A stretch of DNA of 64,000 nucleotides from Aquimarina sp. Aq78 (lineage in GTDB: Bacteria; Bacteroidota; Bacteroidia; Flavobacteriales; Flavobacteriaceae), in assembly GCF_900299525.1 (NCBI RefSeq), contig NZ_OMKA01000003.1, forward strand, positions 1 to 64,000, given 5' to 3'. Below, piece after piece: positions 1 to 10,041 of the stretch (position 1 is the first letter of the stretch; each line of letters starts with the position of its first letter). Under the pieces are notes generated by a model. That model did no database searches. It saw only the letters and a list, made by a program, of their open reading frames with translations, and was not told the origin of the DNA. The position numbers were made by a program, and so were the translations under genes.

Positions 1-3000
1 TTGATTAGAACCTAAGTTTAAAACCTTTAATGCCCCCATACTACCAATAGATGTGGGAATAGTACCCGTCATGGCATTACGCTCAACAGTAAATGTTTCT
101 ACATTTACCAAGTTGCCTATTGAACCTGGTAAAGGTCCTGATAATTGATTAATAGCAAAGTTAACAGATGTAAGGTGTATCAAGTCTCCAAAAGAGGCTG
201 GAATTACTCCCTTTAATCCGTTATATGATAAAGTTAATTTTGTTACTTTTCCATTCTCAACAATAACACCGGCCCAATCACAAACAGGAGTATTAGTTAA
301 CCAATTAGTATTCTTTGTCCAATTAGCACCATCTGTACTATTGTAGAAATCAACTAATGCTTGTTTTTCTGCGGCAGAAACCGTGCAATTAATCGTTAAA
401 GTAATCGGGTTACGGGTTAATGTCAGGTCTGTAACAATACTATTGGTCGCAGTAAAATGATACACTCCTGCATTAGCATCTGTAGCATTAGAAATAACCA
501 AGTCTCTATTAGTTGCTCCTGTAATTGCTACTCCATCCTTATACCATTGATAGCTATTATTTGTACTGGTTAATGCTGTACTAGATAATGTAATACTTCC
601 ATTTGTAGTTACAGATAATGTCTCTGTTTGGTCTACCTTACCTTGCGTGAGATAACCAAAATCTGTTATATTATTTTTATAAGTAGTAAAATCTGATTCA
701 AAATCACTAAAAACAAAATTATTAGTACTAAAACCAAAGACGTTCAATACATCATTAGTTGCTAATACTGCTAAACTAGGAGGTACTGCTCCCGACAATT
801 GATTACGAGAGAGTCCTAGCGTTTTTAATCCCGGTAAATTACCAATACTTGAAGGAATAGAGCCTGTAATTTGATTAGTAGATAAATACAGCTTTTCTAG
901 TTTTAATAAATTACCTAAAACTGATGGTATTTCTCCGGTGATTTTATTATCTTCTATAGACAAAAATGTTAAATTAGATAATTGGCCCAATGAAACAGGA
1001 ATTGAACCACTAAGACCATTTCTAAATAAATTAAGGCCTGTTAGTTGAGAAAGATTACCTAATTCTGAAGGAATCGAGCCGGTGAGCTTATTTGCATTTA
1101 AAGATAATCCTGTTAAATTACTTAACCCTCCTAAAGAAGATGGAATACTACCACTAAGACCGTTTCTTGCAAGATTTAACGTTTCTAATTTACTTAAATT
1201 ACCTAATTCTACAGGGATGGTCCCAGTTAAAGAATTCTGGAAAAAATTTAACGTCTTTAAATTTAATAAGTTTGATAATGATATAGGAATTGAACCTGTT
1301 AATCCATTTTCTGCTAATGTTAGGTGAACTAAGTTTGATAAACTACCTAATGAAGATGGAATGGTACCACTAAGATTATTCCTAAATAAGTTAATATTTT
1401 CTAAGGCTAATAAAGTTCCTAATTCTGTAGGAATTGGGCCTGTAAGCTTGTTTGCATTAAAGTCTATCTGTTTGATATTAGTCCAATTACCAATTGTTGC
1501 TGGGATACTGCCTATTAAACGTCCATGTCTTGTAATCGATATAGAAGTAAGATGAACTAAATCTCCTATAGAGGCTGGAAGCTCTCCGTTAAGTGCATTG
1601 TCGAAAATGTATAAACCAGTAACTTTTCCATTGGTAACTGTAACTCCTGTCCAGTCACAAACAGGAGCATCAGTTGCCCAATTGGTATTATTACGCCAAT
1701 TAGCACCATCAGTACTATTGTATAAATCTACCAAGGCCTGTCTTTCTGCTGCAGAAACCCCACAAGCATTCTCTGCTGGAGTTACTGATAATGTTATATT
1801 ATTACGATAAATATTAAGCCCCGTAACAACGGTATTTTTAACAAGCATCTTATAAACTCCAGCATTAGTTTCACTTGCATTTGTAATCGTATATTCTCTA
1901 TTAGTTGCTCCAGAAATAGCAGTAGTCCCTTTATACCACTGATATGTATTATTAGGATTAGTAAATACATTTGATGTTAGTGTGATACTTCCACCTATAG
2001 ACACATTAAGTGCTTCTTCGACATCTGCATTTTTCTGTTTATTATAGTTAAAACTAGATAAGTTTGCTTTATATGTAGCGAACTCAGGTTCGAAATCAGA
2101 AAATACAAATTGATTACCCGAAATTCCGAAGTTACTTAGTTTAGGTAACGTACTCATTTCTGGTGGAATTTTTCCAGAGAGGTTATTATTATATAGGTAT
2201 AATGATTTTAAATTAACCAATTGTTTAAATGATATTGGAACCGAACCGGTTAACTCATTATTATGAAAGTGAATGTGTTCTATTTTTGTTAATTGGCCTA
2301 ATTCTGAAGGTATATTACCGCTAATTTTATTCCCCGATAAGCCAATTCTTACCACATTAGACAATAAGCCCATTTCTGCAGGAATACCACCAGTAAGCTG
2401 ATTCGCTCCCAATTGTAAATTTTCTAATTTCGACAACTGCCCAAAACTAGAAGGAACACTTCCTGAGATTTGATTATCTGCAATATACAAACGTTTCATA
2501 TTTGCCAATTGCCCTAGTTCTGAAGGTAATGCCCCAGTTAAATTATTATCATTTAAGCTTAAAGCATATAATTTTGATAGTTGTCCTAATTGTGGAGGAA
2601 TAGTTCCTGTAAGTTGATTACCACTAAGTGATAAAGATCCAAGTTTAGTCAATAAAGCAAGGCTTTCAGGGATAGTTCCTGTAAGTATATTATTTGCTAG
2701 AGAAAGTTTTTGAAGATTAGCTAATTGGCCTAATTCTATAGGTATAGCTCCGGTGAGTTTATTATTTGTTAAATATAAGGATCCTAATTTTGAAAGTTGA
2801 GCCAGTTCAACCGGTATCGCTCCGGTTAACTGATTATATCCCATATTAATAAACAAAAGATTTGTTAATTGACCTAATTGAGGCGGAATCACACCCGAAA
2901 AATTATTACTATCAAAATATAAATGTGTTAAGCCTGGCGCATTTAATAATGTAGTTATTGGTAGTGTTCCAGAAAACTCATTACCACTCAAATGAAGAGA

Positions 3001-3399
3001 CTTCAACCCGGTCATTTGTCCCAAACCTGCAGGTAATGCTCCTCCAATATCATTGCTACTAAGCACCAATTGAGTTATATTAGGTAAATTCCCTATAGAG
3101 TTTGGTAAAGTACCAGTTAGATTATTTTTAAAAAAATCTAACCTAACAACCTTACCACTAGATACTGTAACACCATACCAATCACTCACTAAAGAATTAG
3201 GGTCATTGATTAACCAAGGTTGATTTCCCTCTATTGTATTTTTCCAATTATTTCCATTAGTAGAATTATATAAATCTATCAATGCCTGGCGTTCTGTCGA
3301 AGAAACTTGAGCCAATAAAGGAAATGTTAAAACAAGAGTTAAAAATACTGTTAAGACAAATGCAATAGAATCACCAAAACGTGCTTTTATCTGCTTCAT
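1..3399 (-). CDS. Giant modular leucine-rich-repeat / Ig-like surface protein (C-terminus outside window)
   Basis: The reading frame stays open from an ATG at 3399 to the window edge, giving 1133 residues without a stop. It starts with MKQIKAR and a hydrophobic signal peptide ending near LLAQ. Then comes an N-cap module (ERQALIDLYNSTNGNNW), a long array of plant-type LRRs of about 24 residues (LxxLxLxxNxLTGxIPxxLG), and an Ig-like domain (YQWYKGTTAISGATN). The series repeats: second N-cap (about 1640-1780), LRRs, second Ig-like domain (about 430-660), third N-cap (about 260-390), further LRRs. Such proteins in this phylum are usually exported and often end in a type IX secretion domain; that end is not visible here. 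A role in adhesion or binding is inference. The N-caps carry a conserved CDWxGV cysteine/tryptophan signature in modules two and three, and SDWYGV in module one. Confidence 0.9.
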   Translation of the reverse strand, partial: MKQIKARFGDSIAFVLTVFLTLVLTFPLLAQVSSTERQALIDLYNSTNGNNWKNTIEGNQPWLINDPNSLVSDWYGVTVSSGKVVRLDFFKNNLTGTLPNSIGNLPNITQLVLSSNDIGGALPAGLGQMTGLKSLHLSGNEFSGTLPITTLLNAPGLTHLYFDSNNFSGVIPPQLGQLTNLLFINMGYNQLTGAIPVELAQLSKLGSLYLTNNKLTGAIPIELGQLANLQKLSLANNILTGTIPESLALLTKLGSLSLSGNQLTGTIPPQLGQLSKLYALSLNDNNLTGALPSELGQLANMKRLYIADNQISGSVPSSFGQLSKLENLQLGANQLTGGIPAEMGLLSNVVRIGLSGNKISGNIPSELGQLTKIEHIHFHNNELTGSVPISFKQLVNLKSLYLYNNNLSGKIPPEMSTLPKLSNFGISGNQFVFSDFEPEFATYKANLSSFNYNKQKNADVEEALNVSIGGSITLTSNVFTNPNNTYQWYKGTTAISGATNREYTITNASETNAGVYKMLVKNTVVTGLNIYRNNITLSVTPAENACGVSAAERQALVDLYNSTDGANWRNNTNWATDAPVCDWTGVTVTNGKVTGLYIFDNALNGELPASIGDLVHLTSISITRHGRLIGSIPATIGNWTNIKQIDFNANKLTGPIPTELGTLLALENINLFRNNLSGTIPSSLGSLSNLVHLTLAENGLTGSIPISLSNLLNLKTLNFFQNSLTGTIPVELGNLSKLETLNLARNGLSGSIPSSLGGLSNLTGLSLNANKLTGSIPSELGNLSQLTGLNLFRNGLSGSIPVSLGQLSNLTFLSIEDNKITGEIPSVLGNLLKLEKLYLSTNQITGSIPSSIGNLPGLKTLGLSRNQLSGAVPPSLAVLATNDVLNVFGFSTNNFVFSDFESDFTTYKNNITDFGYLTQGKVDQTETLSVTTNGSITLSSTALTSTNNSYQWYKDGVAITGATNRDLVISNATDANAGVYHFTATNSIVTDLTLTRNPITLTINCTVSAAEKQALVDFYNSTDGANWTKNTNWLTNTPVCDWAGVIVENGKVTKLTLSYNGLKGVIPASFGDLIHLTSVNFAINQLSGPLPGSIGNLVNVETFTVERNAMTGTIPTSIGSMGALKVLNLGSNQ

Positions 3400-4222
3400 T
3401 TATTTTTTATTTTTAGTCAGTTAGTTACTTTTTATTAATGTGAAAATGGTTTTTAAATAAGCCAAATACCCTCCTACCCAACAACTTAACGCTATTAGCT
3501 ACAATCAACACATATCACTCAATAACAAGCATTTACATGCATCATTCTAAGCAATATTCTTAATATTTATGAAATTATTTGTAGGACTAGCACTAAAATT
3601 AATGGGGTTTTATATTAATCTCATTGCTCGGGCAAACATACTATTTTCTCAAATCAAAATAAAACAATTTATGGTTAACTTATCTTTAACAGAATTGGTG
3701 TTTTTAAGTAAAAAAGGGTAAAACAATTGAACACTAAATACTTAAAAAAAACTTTATCTCTTAAAAATTTTATTTAAATCTATTTATTAATAATAATCTA
3801 AAATCACTAAATAAAAACTCTACTTTATCTAAAGTTCATTTTCATTAGTTAAAGAGTTATTGCACTAGTTTTAGATACTACAATCTCAAAGTTTAGTCTA
3901 AACAAAGAAGCTCTTAATTTGCTACTTCGTAAAAATTTATAATTTTCTTTAAAATTAGCTTTCATAAAACTAAGTATTACTCTTCATTATTTATTACAGT
4001 ACAAGAATACGAGTAATGAGTCCCATTTTTCGGGACTGAGGAATATTTTTTTTATTTTTTTTAAGATGGTCTTAAATAAAACATAAAAACTGTAGTATAC
4101 AGTGTGTTTTACAGCGCAGTTCTTCTTAAAATTATTTTTAATAATCGCACAAAACATGTAGCTCTATCTTTTAAGAAAACCACAAAACGATTATCAAAAT
4201 ATCATAGAAATAAAGAATATAA
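3400..4222. other. Intergenic region between LRR gene and ccsBA
   Basis: This 823-base AT-rich stretch has no convincing gene. It should hold the LRR promoter and the end of the ccsBA transcript. A TAnnTTTG-type box (TATGTTTG) lies on the minus strand at 3640-3633, about 230 bases upstream of the LRR start, but no TTG sits at the usual distance. A small hairpin (AGTCCC/GGGACT, 4019-4037) and a 15-base palindrome (ACTGTA-gta-TACAGT, 4089-4103) are present; no function can be assigned. Confidence 0.5.
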
Positions 4223-7200
4223 TTATTTTTCTGTAGAAATTGCTTTTTTAGTTTTCTTATAATGCACCTTGTTCCTCCAATATGAAACCACACCCAGCAC
4301 AGCAAGAAAGACAATTGAATAATAAACAGCATTAGGGGTAATTACTTTATCACCACTAGCATACGAGTGTAGTCCTTTTAGGTAAAAATTAACTCCAAAA
4401 TACGTCATTAGAATACTATAGACAGCAATAACTGAAGCCAAGTTAAACCACCATCTTCCTCGTAATCCTGGAACTAATCGCATATGTATCACAAAAGCAT
4501 ACACCATAATACTTACCAACGCCCATGTTTCTTTTGGATCCCAACCCCAGTAACGTCCCCAACTCTCGTTAGCCCACATTCCGCCCAGGAAATTACCTAT
4601 GGTAAGCATTACTAACCCAATAGTAAGCGCCATCTCATTGATAATAGTTATCTCTTTAATATTAAGATCCATTCGTTTCTTATTAGATTCTGTTGTCAAT
4701 ATCATTAACAACAGCGATAGGATTCCTAAAATTGCTCCGACAAAGAATGGTCCATAGCTACCTACAATAATAGATACATGAATTAATACCCAATATGAAT
4801 CTAATACTGGTTGTAAGTTTGCGATAGCCGGATCTGTCCAGTTTTCATGTGCAAAAAACAAGATGATTGCCGCCACAAAAGTAGTAGCTGCAATAGTTAG
4901 ATTACTTCTTTTACCAAAAGCAAGACCAATTGCCAGGGTCATCCAGCCCACATAAATCATAGATTCGTATGCATCACTCCAAGGAGCATGCCCCGAAACA
5001 TACCAACGTATTATCAATCCCGCAGTATGTAGAATAAAAAGAAGAATAACAATACCAATTGCACTATTTATTAAAGTTCTTACAATTTTAGAATCCTTAA
5101 ATATTCTAACAACTACAAAGATCATTAGTAGCAAGCCTATTACTCCATAGTATCGATATAGTGTTCTAAAAATATCATATTTATTCAGTGCAATTTCTGC
5201 TTCGATTTTTTTATCCGTTGGTAATACTTCGTTTCCAAATTTTTTCTGAAAACTTTTAATACTTTCAATATATTGATCAGGTTTGCTATAATCCCCTGTT
5301 TTTCTTGCTTCTCGTAAAGACTGGCGATAAATCGGAATAATCTGTCTGGTGTATACCGAATCCATCCCGCTAAATTTAAATTCATTTAGCTCGGGCATAG
5401 AAACCCATTTGTTTCCTTCATCACCCGGAACCGGAAAAACTCTTAAAATCCCTCCTCCTAAAGCTTGATTAAGCAAATAAAATTTCTCATGAGTTTTAAG
5501 AAAATCTTTTTCAAAACTACTAGGTGTATTGGTACTACTTGCTTTTTCTAAATAAGGAGTTAATTTATAAGATCCATCTGGTTCTACAAGATCTATTAAA
5601 GATACTCTTCTTTCGGTTTTTGGAACTCCTAATATTTTACGTAAGCTATCATTTTCTCTTTGGATTTCTATAATTGGAATACTATACCAGATAAATGGAT
5701 TCTCTACCATAGATACAAATACCTGATCTGCATTTAATCCTTCATAAGTATCCTTTTTACTAAGTTTACGTAATAATTCTGAAGAAAATGTATTTACAGG
5801 TTTCATTCTTCCTCTTTCATCCTGAATCACAATACTACCAAATTTAGCCGCATGAACAGCAGGAACAACATTAGCCAAAATAACCGAATCCAATTGTGCT
5901 TTGCTAGGCAACGATGGTAAATGATTTGTATGATCAGGTTGAGATTGATCTTGTGCGAAAGAAAAAGTAGACACTATTAATGCTAAAAATATAGTTAATG
6001 CATTTTTCTTTTTCTTCACCTTACTCAATTTATATTCTATTTCCTTAAAACGTGATCCCTTGGTAAAAAGAATTAGCATTAATCCTAAGTATAACAACAT
6101 ATAACCTATATAAGTAATCCATGTACCCCAACGATCATGATTTACAGAAAGTACAGTTCCTTTTTCATCTGGATCAAAAGAAGCTTGAAAAAATCGATAC
6201 CCTTTATGATCTAGTACATGATTCATATAAATATCATACGGGCGAGAAGAATTTCCTTCTACAATATCAACCTTACTCTTAAAAGATTTATAAACATTCT
6301 CTGTACCAGGGAATTTTTCAGCTATAAAGTCATTTAATTTTAATGCAAAAGGTAATTCCATTTGTTTAGAACCATAACTAAAATACATATCCAAACCTCC
6401 TAATGAGATTTTACTCATGTCATTATTATATCCTTTTCCTCCCAATAATTTAACTTCTTTGGTTTCTTCATTAGTAGAAACATTTATTACCAAAGCATCT
6501 TCTTGTCCTTTACCTTTAACTTCTATAGGAACTACATCATACTTACCTGTAATTACAGGATCGGGAATTACAAACTGCATTCCGGCAGTTTGATATAAAG
6601 ATCTAAGCATTAAAGGCTGAAGACTATCCTTAAATACTAATCCTTGCATCTGATCTGCCATTCTCAAAAATGATCCATCAAAAGGGGATTCTATGAAATA
6701 ATCATCATTTTTATATGTGATATTTATTGCTCCTTTGGTTGGTTTATTAAAACTAACCAATATATTATGAATATTAGAAACCTCTCCTTCTCTTAAAAAA
6801 TGATCATGACGATTACCATCTCCTGCTTCTACTACTTTAAGATAGTTTTCTCCATCTTCTGTCTCAACTAATCCCATCTCTGCTCCCTGGATATAGTTTT
6901 GATATGTTATCGTAACGGGTTGCTTATTATAATCTGTATTAATCGTAAAATCATTATTGGTCGCTTCAGCTAGTTCTAAGGCTTCGGTAATTATACGTCT
7001 GCGAGGTTCTCCATTAATTTCTCCATCCAGAAAAACGGATAAGTATGTTTTTTCAGAAAGAAAAGTGGATGTAGTTTCACCTTCTCTAATAGGCATAACT
7101 CCTTCATAGCTTATATATCGGGTAACAAAAGCTCCTATGATAATTAAAATAAAAGATAAATGGAGTAGTAATGTTGCCAATTTACCTTTCTTATATAATT

Positions 7201-7408
7201 TGTAACGTACAATATTTCCACAGAAATTAATAACGAAAAACACCATTATAGCCTCAAACCACCATGTGTTATACACCCAAATCCTAGCGGCTGTAGTTCC
7301 ATGTGCATCTTCTAAAAACGTTCCTACTCCCATAGAAAACGCAAAAACAATAAATAAAACTGCCATTAATCGTGTGGAGAACAAAATACTCGCTAGCTTA
7401 TCTTGCAT
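4223..7408 (-). CDS. ccsBA: Cytochrome c biogenesis protein CcsBA (fused ResB/ResC, System II)
   Basis: A haem exporter and cytochrome c synthetase of the inner membrane, which attaches haem to CxxCH proteins in the periplasm. The N-terminal half is ResB/CcsB-like: early membrane helices, a large periplasmic domain, and a helix near residue 440. The C-terminal half is CcsA/ResC-like with many helices and the tryptophan-rich haem-handling motif (WGRYWGWDPKETWALV). At about 1061 residues it matches the fused form common in Bacteroidota. The frame extends to a TTG at 7435, but a -7 box (TAAATTTG) overlaps that codon, so the ATG at 7408 (MQDKLASIL) is preferred. An internal segment after residue 470 looks like a second signal-type helix (FLALIVSTFSFAQ) ahead of the second periplasmic part. 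The neighbouring upstream gene is a two-haem cytochrome, a plausible client. Confidence 0.93.
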   Translation of the reverse strand: MQDKLASILFSTRLMAVLFIVFAFSMGVGTFLEDAHGTTAARIWVYNTWWFEAIMVFFVINFCGNIVRYKLYKKGKLATLLLHLSFILIIIGAFVTRYISYEGVMPIREGETTSTFLSEKTYLSVFLDGEINGEPRRRIITEALELAEATNNDFTINTDYNKQPVTITYQNYIQGAEMGLVETEDGENYLKVVEAGDGNRHDHFLREGEVSNIHNILVSFNKPTKGAINITYKNDDYFIESPFDGSFLRMADQMQGLVFKDSLQPLMLRSLYQTAGMQFVIPDPVITGKYDVVPIEVKGKGQEDALVINVSTNEETKEVKLLGGKGYNNDMSKISLGGLDMYFSYGSKQMELPFALKLNDFIAEKFPGTENVYKSFKSKVDIVEGNSSRPYDIYMNHVLDHKGYRFFQASFDPDEKGTVLSVNHDRWGTWITYIGYMLLYLGLMLILFTKGSRFKEIEYKLSKVKKKKNALTIFLALIVSTFSFAQDQSQPDHTNHLPSLPSKAQLDSVILANVVPAVHAAKFGSIVIQDERGRMKPVNTFSSELLRKLSKKDTYEGLNADQVFVSMVENPFIWYSIPIIEIQRENDSLRKILGVPKTERRVSLIDLVEPDGSYKLTPYLEKASSTNTPSSFEKDFLKTHEKFYLLNQALGGGILRVFPVPGDEGNKWVSMPELNEFKFSGMDSVYTRQIIPIYRQSLREARKTGDYSKPDQYIESIKSFQKKFGNEVLPTDKKIEAEIALNKYDIFRTLYRYYGVIGLLLMIFVVVRIFKDSKIVRTLINSAIGIVILLFILHTAGLIIRWYVSGHAPWSDAYESMIYVGWMTLAIGLAFGKRSNLTIAATTFVAAIILFFAHENWTDPAIANLQPVLDSYWVLIHVSIIVGSYGPFFVGAILGILSLLLMILTTESNKKRMDLNIKEITIINEMALTIGLVMLTIGNFLGGMWANESWGRYWGWDPKETWALVSIMVYAFVIHMRLVPGLRGRWWFNLASVIAVYSILMTYFGVNFYLKGLHSYASGDKVITPNAVYYSIVFLAVLGVVSYWRNKVHYKKTKKAISTEK

Positions 7409-7432
7409 AGTAACCTTTCTTTTTTTGCTGGG

Positions 7433-7440
7433 CAAATTTA
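7433..7440 (-). promoter_or_regulatory. Putative -7 promoter box of ccsBA
   Basis: TAAATTTG on the minus strand fits the Bacteroidota TAnnTTTG -7 consensus and lies 25 bases upstream of the ATG at 7408. No clear TTG -33 box is seen, so the support is moderate. It argues against the upstream TTG start. Confidence 0.4.
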
Positions 7441-7601
7441 CTATTTTTGGCAGGATAATATACCATGATCGCCTTTTGATTTTATGGTTTTAACAGAAGT
7501 ATAAGTATAAACGATATTACTTTTTCGTTTTTCGCAAAAATATGTCGCATCAGATATACTTCTAATTCTAACTATTTCTGAAAAAAATATCAAAAAAAGT
7601 A

Positions 7602-7644
7602 AGGCCAAAACTCATTATAAATATAGAATTTGGCCTTTTTTTTC
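7602..7644 (-). terminator. Intrinsic terminator of the cytochrome gene
   Basis: An eight-base stem (AGGCCAAA 7602-7609 with TTTGGCCT 7629-7636) lies just past the stop of the minus-strand cytochrome gene and is followed on that strand by a T-rich run. A T-run also flanks the other side, so it could work in both directions. Confidence 0.75.
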
Positions 7645-7646
7645 TT

Positions 7647-8984
7647 CTATAGTGCTTTTAGATATTCGACCAGATCATCTTGTTCCTGATTTGTTAACTC
7701 CAAACCAAAATGATCATTATAATGTATAACCACATCATTAAGGGTAGTAAATCGCCCGTCATGAAAGAAACCATTACCATCAGATTTAACAAATATTCCT
7801 CTTAGCGGAGGTGTTCTATACATTTCTGTCGGAGATCTCTTTGCTTCAAAGTCATCGATCCCGATTTCTTCTGGAGTATGTAATATATTATCTGCAAAAG
7901 CGCGCCCCGAGTGGCAAGAAATACAATTTGCTTTACCATCAAACAATATTTTACCTCGAATTGCCGAAGTCTCATCATAACTATCCGGATCTGGATTTGG
8001 GGCTAATATTGATAATTGGTATTCTCGTAAACTTTCCAGTTTCGAATCTACCATATCTACAGGAGCACTAACATCAAATAATCCTCTTTCTACTGCAAGT
8101 GGAAATTTTTCGGGATCGTTTAATCTTTGATCAGAAAAATTTCCCTGCCCTCCCATGACCAAAACGCCAATAAACCTATTCCAATAAGATACTTCACCCC
8201 AACCGGTATATGTTTCATGCGTTATCCCTTGCAATCCATAAGCCGGTGGTATTACTAATGTTGCTAGCTCCCCATTTGGCTTAGTTACTTTTCCGTCCAT
8301 TAATAATGTAGGAGCAAACCTTCCTGGCCCCCATGCATTAACAACACTATTAAAAGTCTCGACATCAACATTTAGAATATCTGCGAGAGGAGCATTTTTA
8401 ACAAATCCCAAAATAGCTCCCACATTAAGATCGGTATTTGCCCAACCATCTTTTCTATTTCCTATTCCTGAAGTAAATGAATCATCAACTGTAGAATGAC
8501 ATAAGGCACATGTGATCCCAACAGATGTTAATTTTTTATTTTCATTAAAGCTTCCTTTTACACCAACAACAGCACCCAAATCTAACAAAGCTACTGTGGT
8601 CATTGGATCGGTTAAATCAATACTTCCATCTGTAATACCATCTACCACAGCTTGCGGTAATACTTCGGCATCTACTTTAAGTCCTATTGCTAAAGCCGTA
8701 GTTGGATCAAGGCCAGGTCCAAACCCACCATTTGCTGCTCCCAAAATAGCTTTGTCCAACTCTAATAAATCTGTCCATTGTGCTTCGCTTCCAAAAGTAT
8801 CGTGTCTAAATACTTCTTTTCCTTGAGCAACCAAAGCCGGGTCTAAATTAAGTTCAATCGGAGGTGGTATTACCAATTCTTCTGGTATTGGAATCAAATC
8901 ATCATCCTTACATTGAATAAAAATTGTGCTAATGCCAAATAGCATCAGAAAGAATATTGTTTTTCTTAGTTTCATAGCGGTCAT
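7647..8984 (-). CDS. Di-haem cytochrome c lipoprotein, cytochrome c peroxidase-like
   Basis: A periplasm-facing lipoprotein with a signal peptide and lipobox (FIQC, Cys near residue 25) followed by acidic residues (KDDD). Two haem c sites are visible: CALCH near residue 160 and CISCH near residue 355. The second half (FFHDGRF, TPPLRG) resembles the di-haem cytochrome c peroxidase/MauG superfamily. The 445-residue length is somewhat larger than classical CcpA proteins. It is likely an electron-transfer or peroxide-reducing enzyme, but the substrate cannot be read from sequence. Start alternatives are the ATG at 8984 (MTAMKLRK) and the ATG at 8975 (MKLRK). It lies just upstream of ccsBA, whose product matures such cytochromes, but a terminator separates them. 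Confidence 0.8.
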   Translation of the reverse strand: MTAMKLRKTIFFLMLFGISTIFIQCKDDDLIPIPEELVIPPPIELNLDPALVAQGKEVFRHDTFGSEAQWTDLLELDKAILGAANGGFGPGLDPTTALAIGLKVDAEVLPQAVVDGITDGSIDLTDPMTTVALLDLGAVVGVKGSFNENKKLTSVGITCALCHSTVDDSFTSGIGNRKDGWANTDLNVGAILGFVKNAPLADILNVDVETFNSVVNAWGPGRFAPTLLMDGKVTKPNGELATLVIPPAYGLQGITHETYTGWGEVSYWNRFIGVLVMGGQGNFSDQRLNDPEKFPLAVERGLFDVSAPVDMVDSKLESLREYQLSILAPNPDPDSYDETSAIRGKILFDGKANCISCHSGRAFADNILHTPEEIGIDDFEAKRSPTEMYRTPPLRGIFVKSDGNGFFHDGRFTTLNDVVIHYNDHFGLELTNQEQDDLVEYLKAL

Positions 8985-9276
8985 TTTTATGAATTATGTG
9001 AAAATTTTAATTGTTGATTTACTATTGGTTTTTAAGAGTTGTACTATTTTGTATAAACTAAATAAGGATCTATTGTAAACCTTAGATAAATGGGCTTGAA
9101 AAAGGTTACAAAATTTTGCTTTTTTTTAAATCAGGATTAATTTTGGTGAGCATTATCGTTTCAACATTTTATTCTGAATTAACCTGAGCACCCTCTTTTA
9201 TCTTAAAACTCGTTTAAAATAAAAATGAAAAAATGTATTGCTCTTCTTTTTAAGGGAACTTCCCTATTTTAGCCAA

Positions 9277-10041
9277 ATGATTAGAGTTATAATTCTTGGT
9301 GCCGGTAATGTGGCCAAACACTTGTATGCTGCTTTTTACAATCAAAAATCGGTAGAAGTTGTGCAGTGCTATAATCGTAAAGGATTGTCGTTACATCCTG
9401 ATCAGAGAGAAAATACTATTACACAAGATTTTAGTTCACTAAAAGAAGCTGATATTTATATTTTGGCAGTAAGTGATGATGCAATTGAAGAGGTTTCTAG
9501 TCTATTACCATTTACGAATAAACTTATCGTTCATACCTCTGGCAGTGTTCCTATGAATGTCCTTACAGATACAAATAAAAGAGGTGTTTTTTACCCATTA
9601 CAAACATTTAGTAAAGATAAAGCCGTTGATTTCTCCACTATTCCTTTTTGTTTGGAAGCTGAAAATGAAGCGGATCTTACCTTATTAAAAAAGCTAAGCT
9701 CTACTCTTTCTAAAAAAGTATATGAAGTTTCTTCAGAACAACGTAATGTGCTTCATGTTTCTGCTGTATTCGTAAATAATTTTACTAATTATTTATTTTC
9801 AACAGCAAACGACATTTGTAATGAGCATGATGTTCCTTTTGAAATTTTGTATCCTTTGATTATGGAAACCGCCAAAAAAATTACAAAAATGAATCCTGAC
9901 CTGGCCCAAACAGGACCTGGGATACGTAATGATTCTAAAACTATAAATCGGCATTTAAAAATTTTAACAGATACTACGCAACAAGAAATATATAAAACCC
10001 TTACCAAAGCAATTCAATCTAAATATGGAAAAAAGTTATAA
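9277..10041 (+). CDS. Rossmann-fold and DUF2520 domain protein
   Basis: A 254-residue predicted NAD(P)-binding protein. The N-terminus (MIRVIILGAGNVAKHL) is a dinucleotide-binding Rossmann fold with GxGNVA, similar in layout to ProC or F420-dependent reductases; the C-terminal half is the helical DUF2520 domain (NFTNYLF..., TGPGIRND). The substrate is unknown. The frame could begin at 9238, but the ATG at 9277 puts the beta strand of the Rossmann fold at the very N-terminus, as in the family. It overlaps the following kdsC-like gene by 17 bases, which suggests translational coupling. Confidence 0.82.
   Translation: MIRVIILGAGNVAKHLYAAFYNQKSVEVVQCYNRKGLSLHPDQRENTITQDFSSLKEADIYILAVSDDAIEEVSSLLPFTNKLIVHTSGSVPMNVLTDTNKRGVFYPLQTFSKDKAVDFSTIPFCLEAENEADLTLLKKLSSTLSKKVYEVSSEQRNVLHVSAVFVNNFTNYLFSTANDICNEHDVPFEILYPLIMETAKKITKMNPDLAQTGPGIRNDSKTINRHLKILTDTTQQEIYKTLTKAIQSKYGKKL

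Noticed and set aside
1082..1810. Three plus-strand reading frames inside the LRR gene
   Set aside because: They are mirror frames of the repetitive minus-strand LRR coding sequence and have low-complexity repeats with no start or family features.
1..3160. Regularly spaced similar 72-base units, resembling a direct-repeat array
   Set aside because: The period is the 24-residue LRR unit in frame with an open reading frame; it is not a CRISPR array, as there are no constant repeats and unique spacers.
4019..4060. Hairpin AGTCCC/GGGACT followed by a T-rich stretch on the plus strand
   Set aside because: No plus-strand gene precedes it, the stem is just six bases, and the T-run starts several bases after it.
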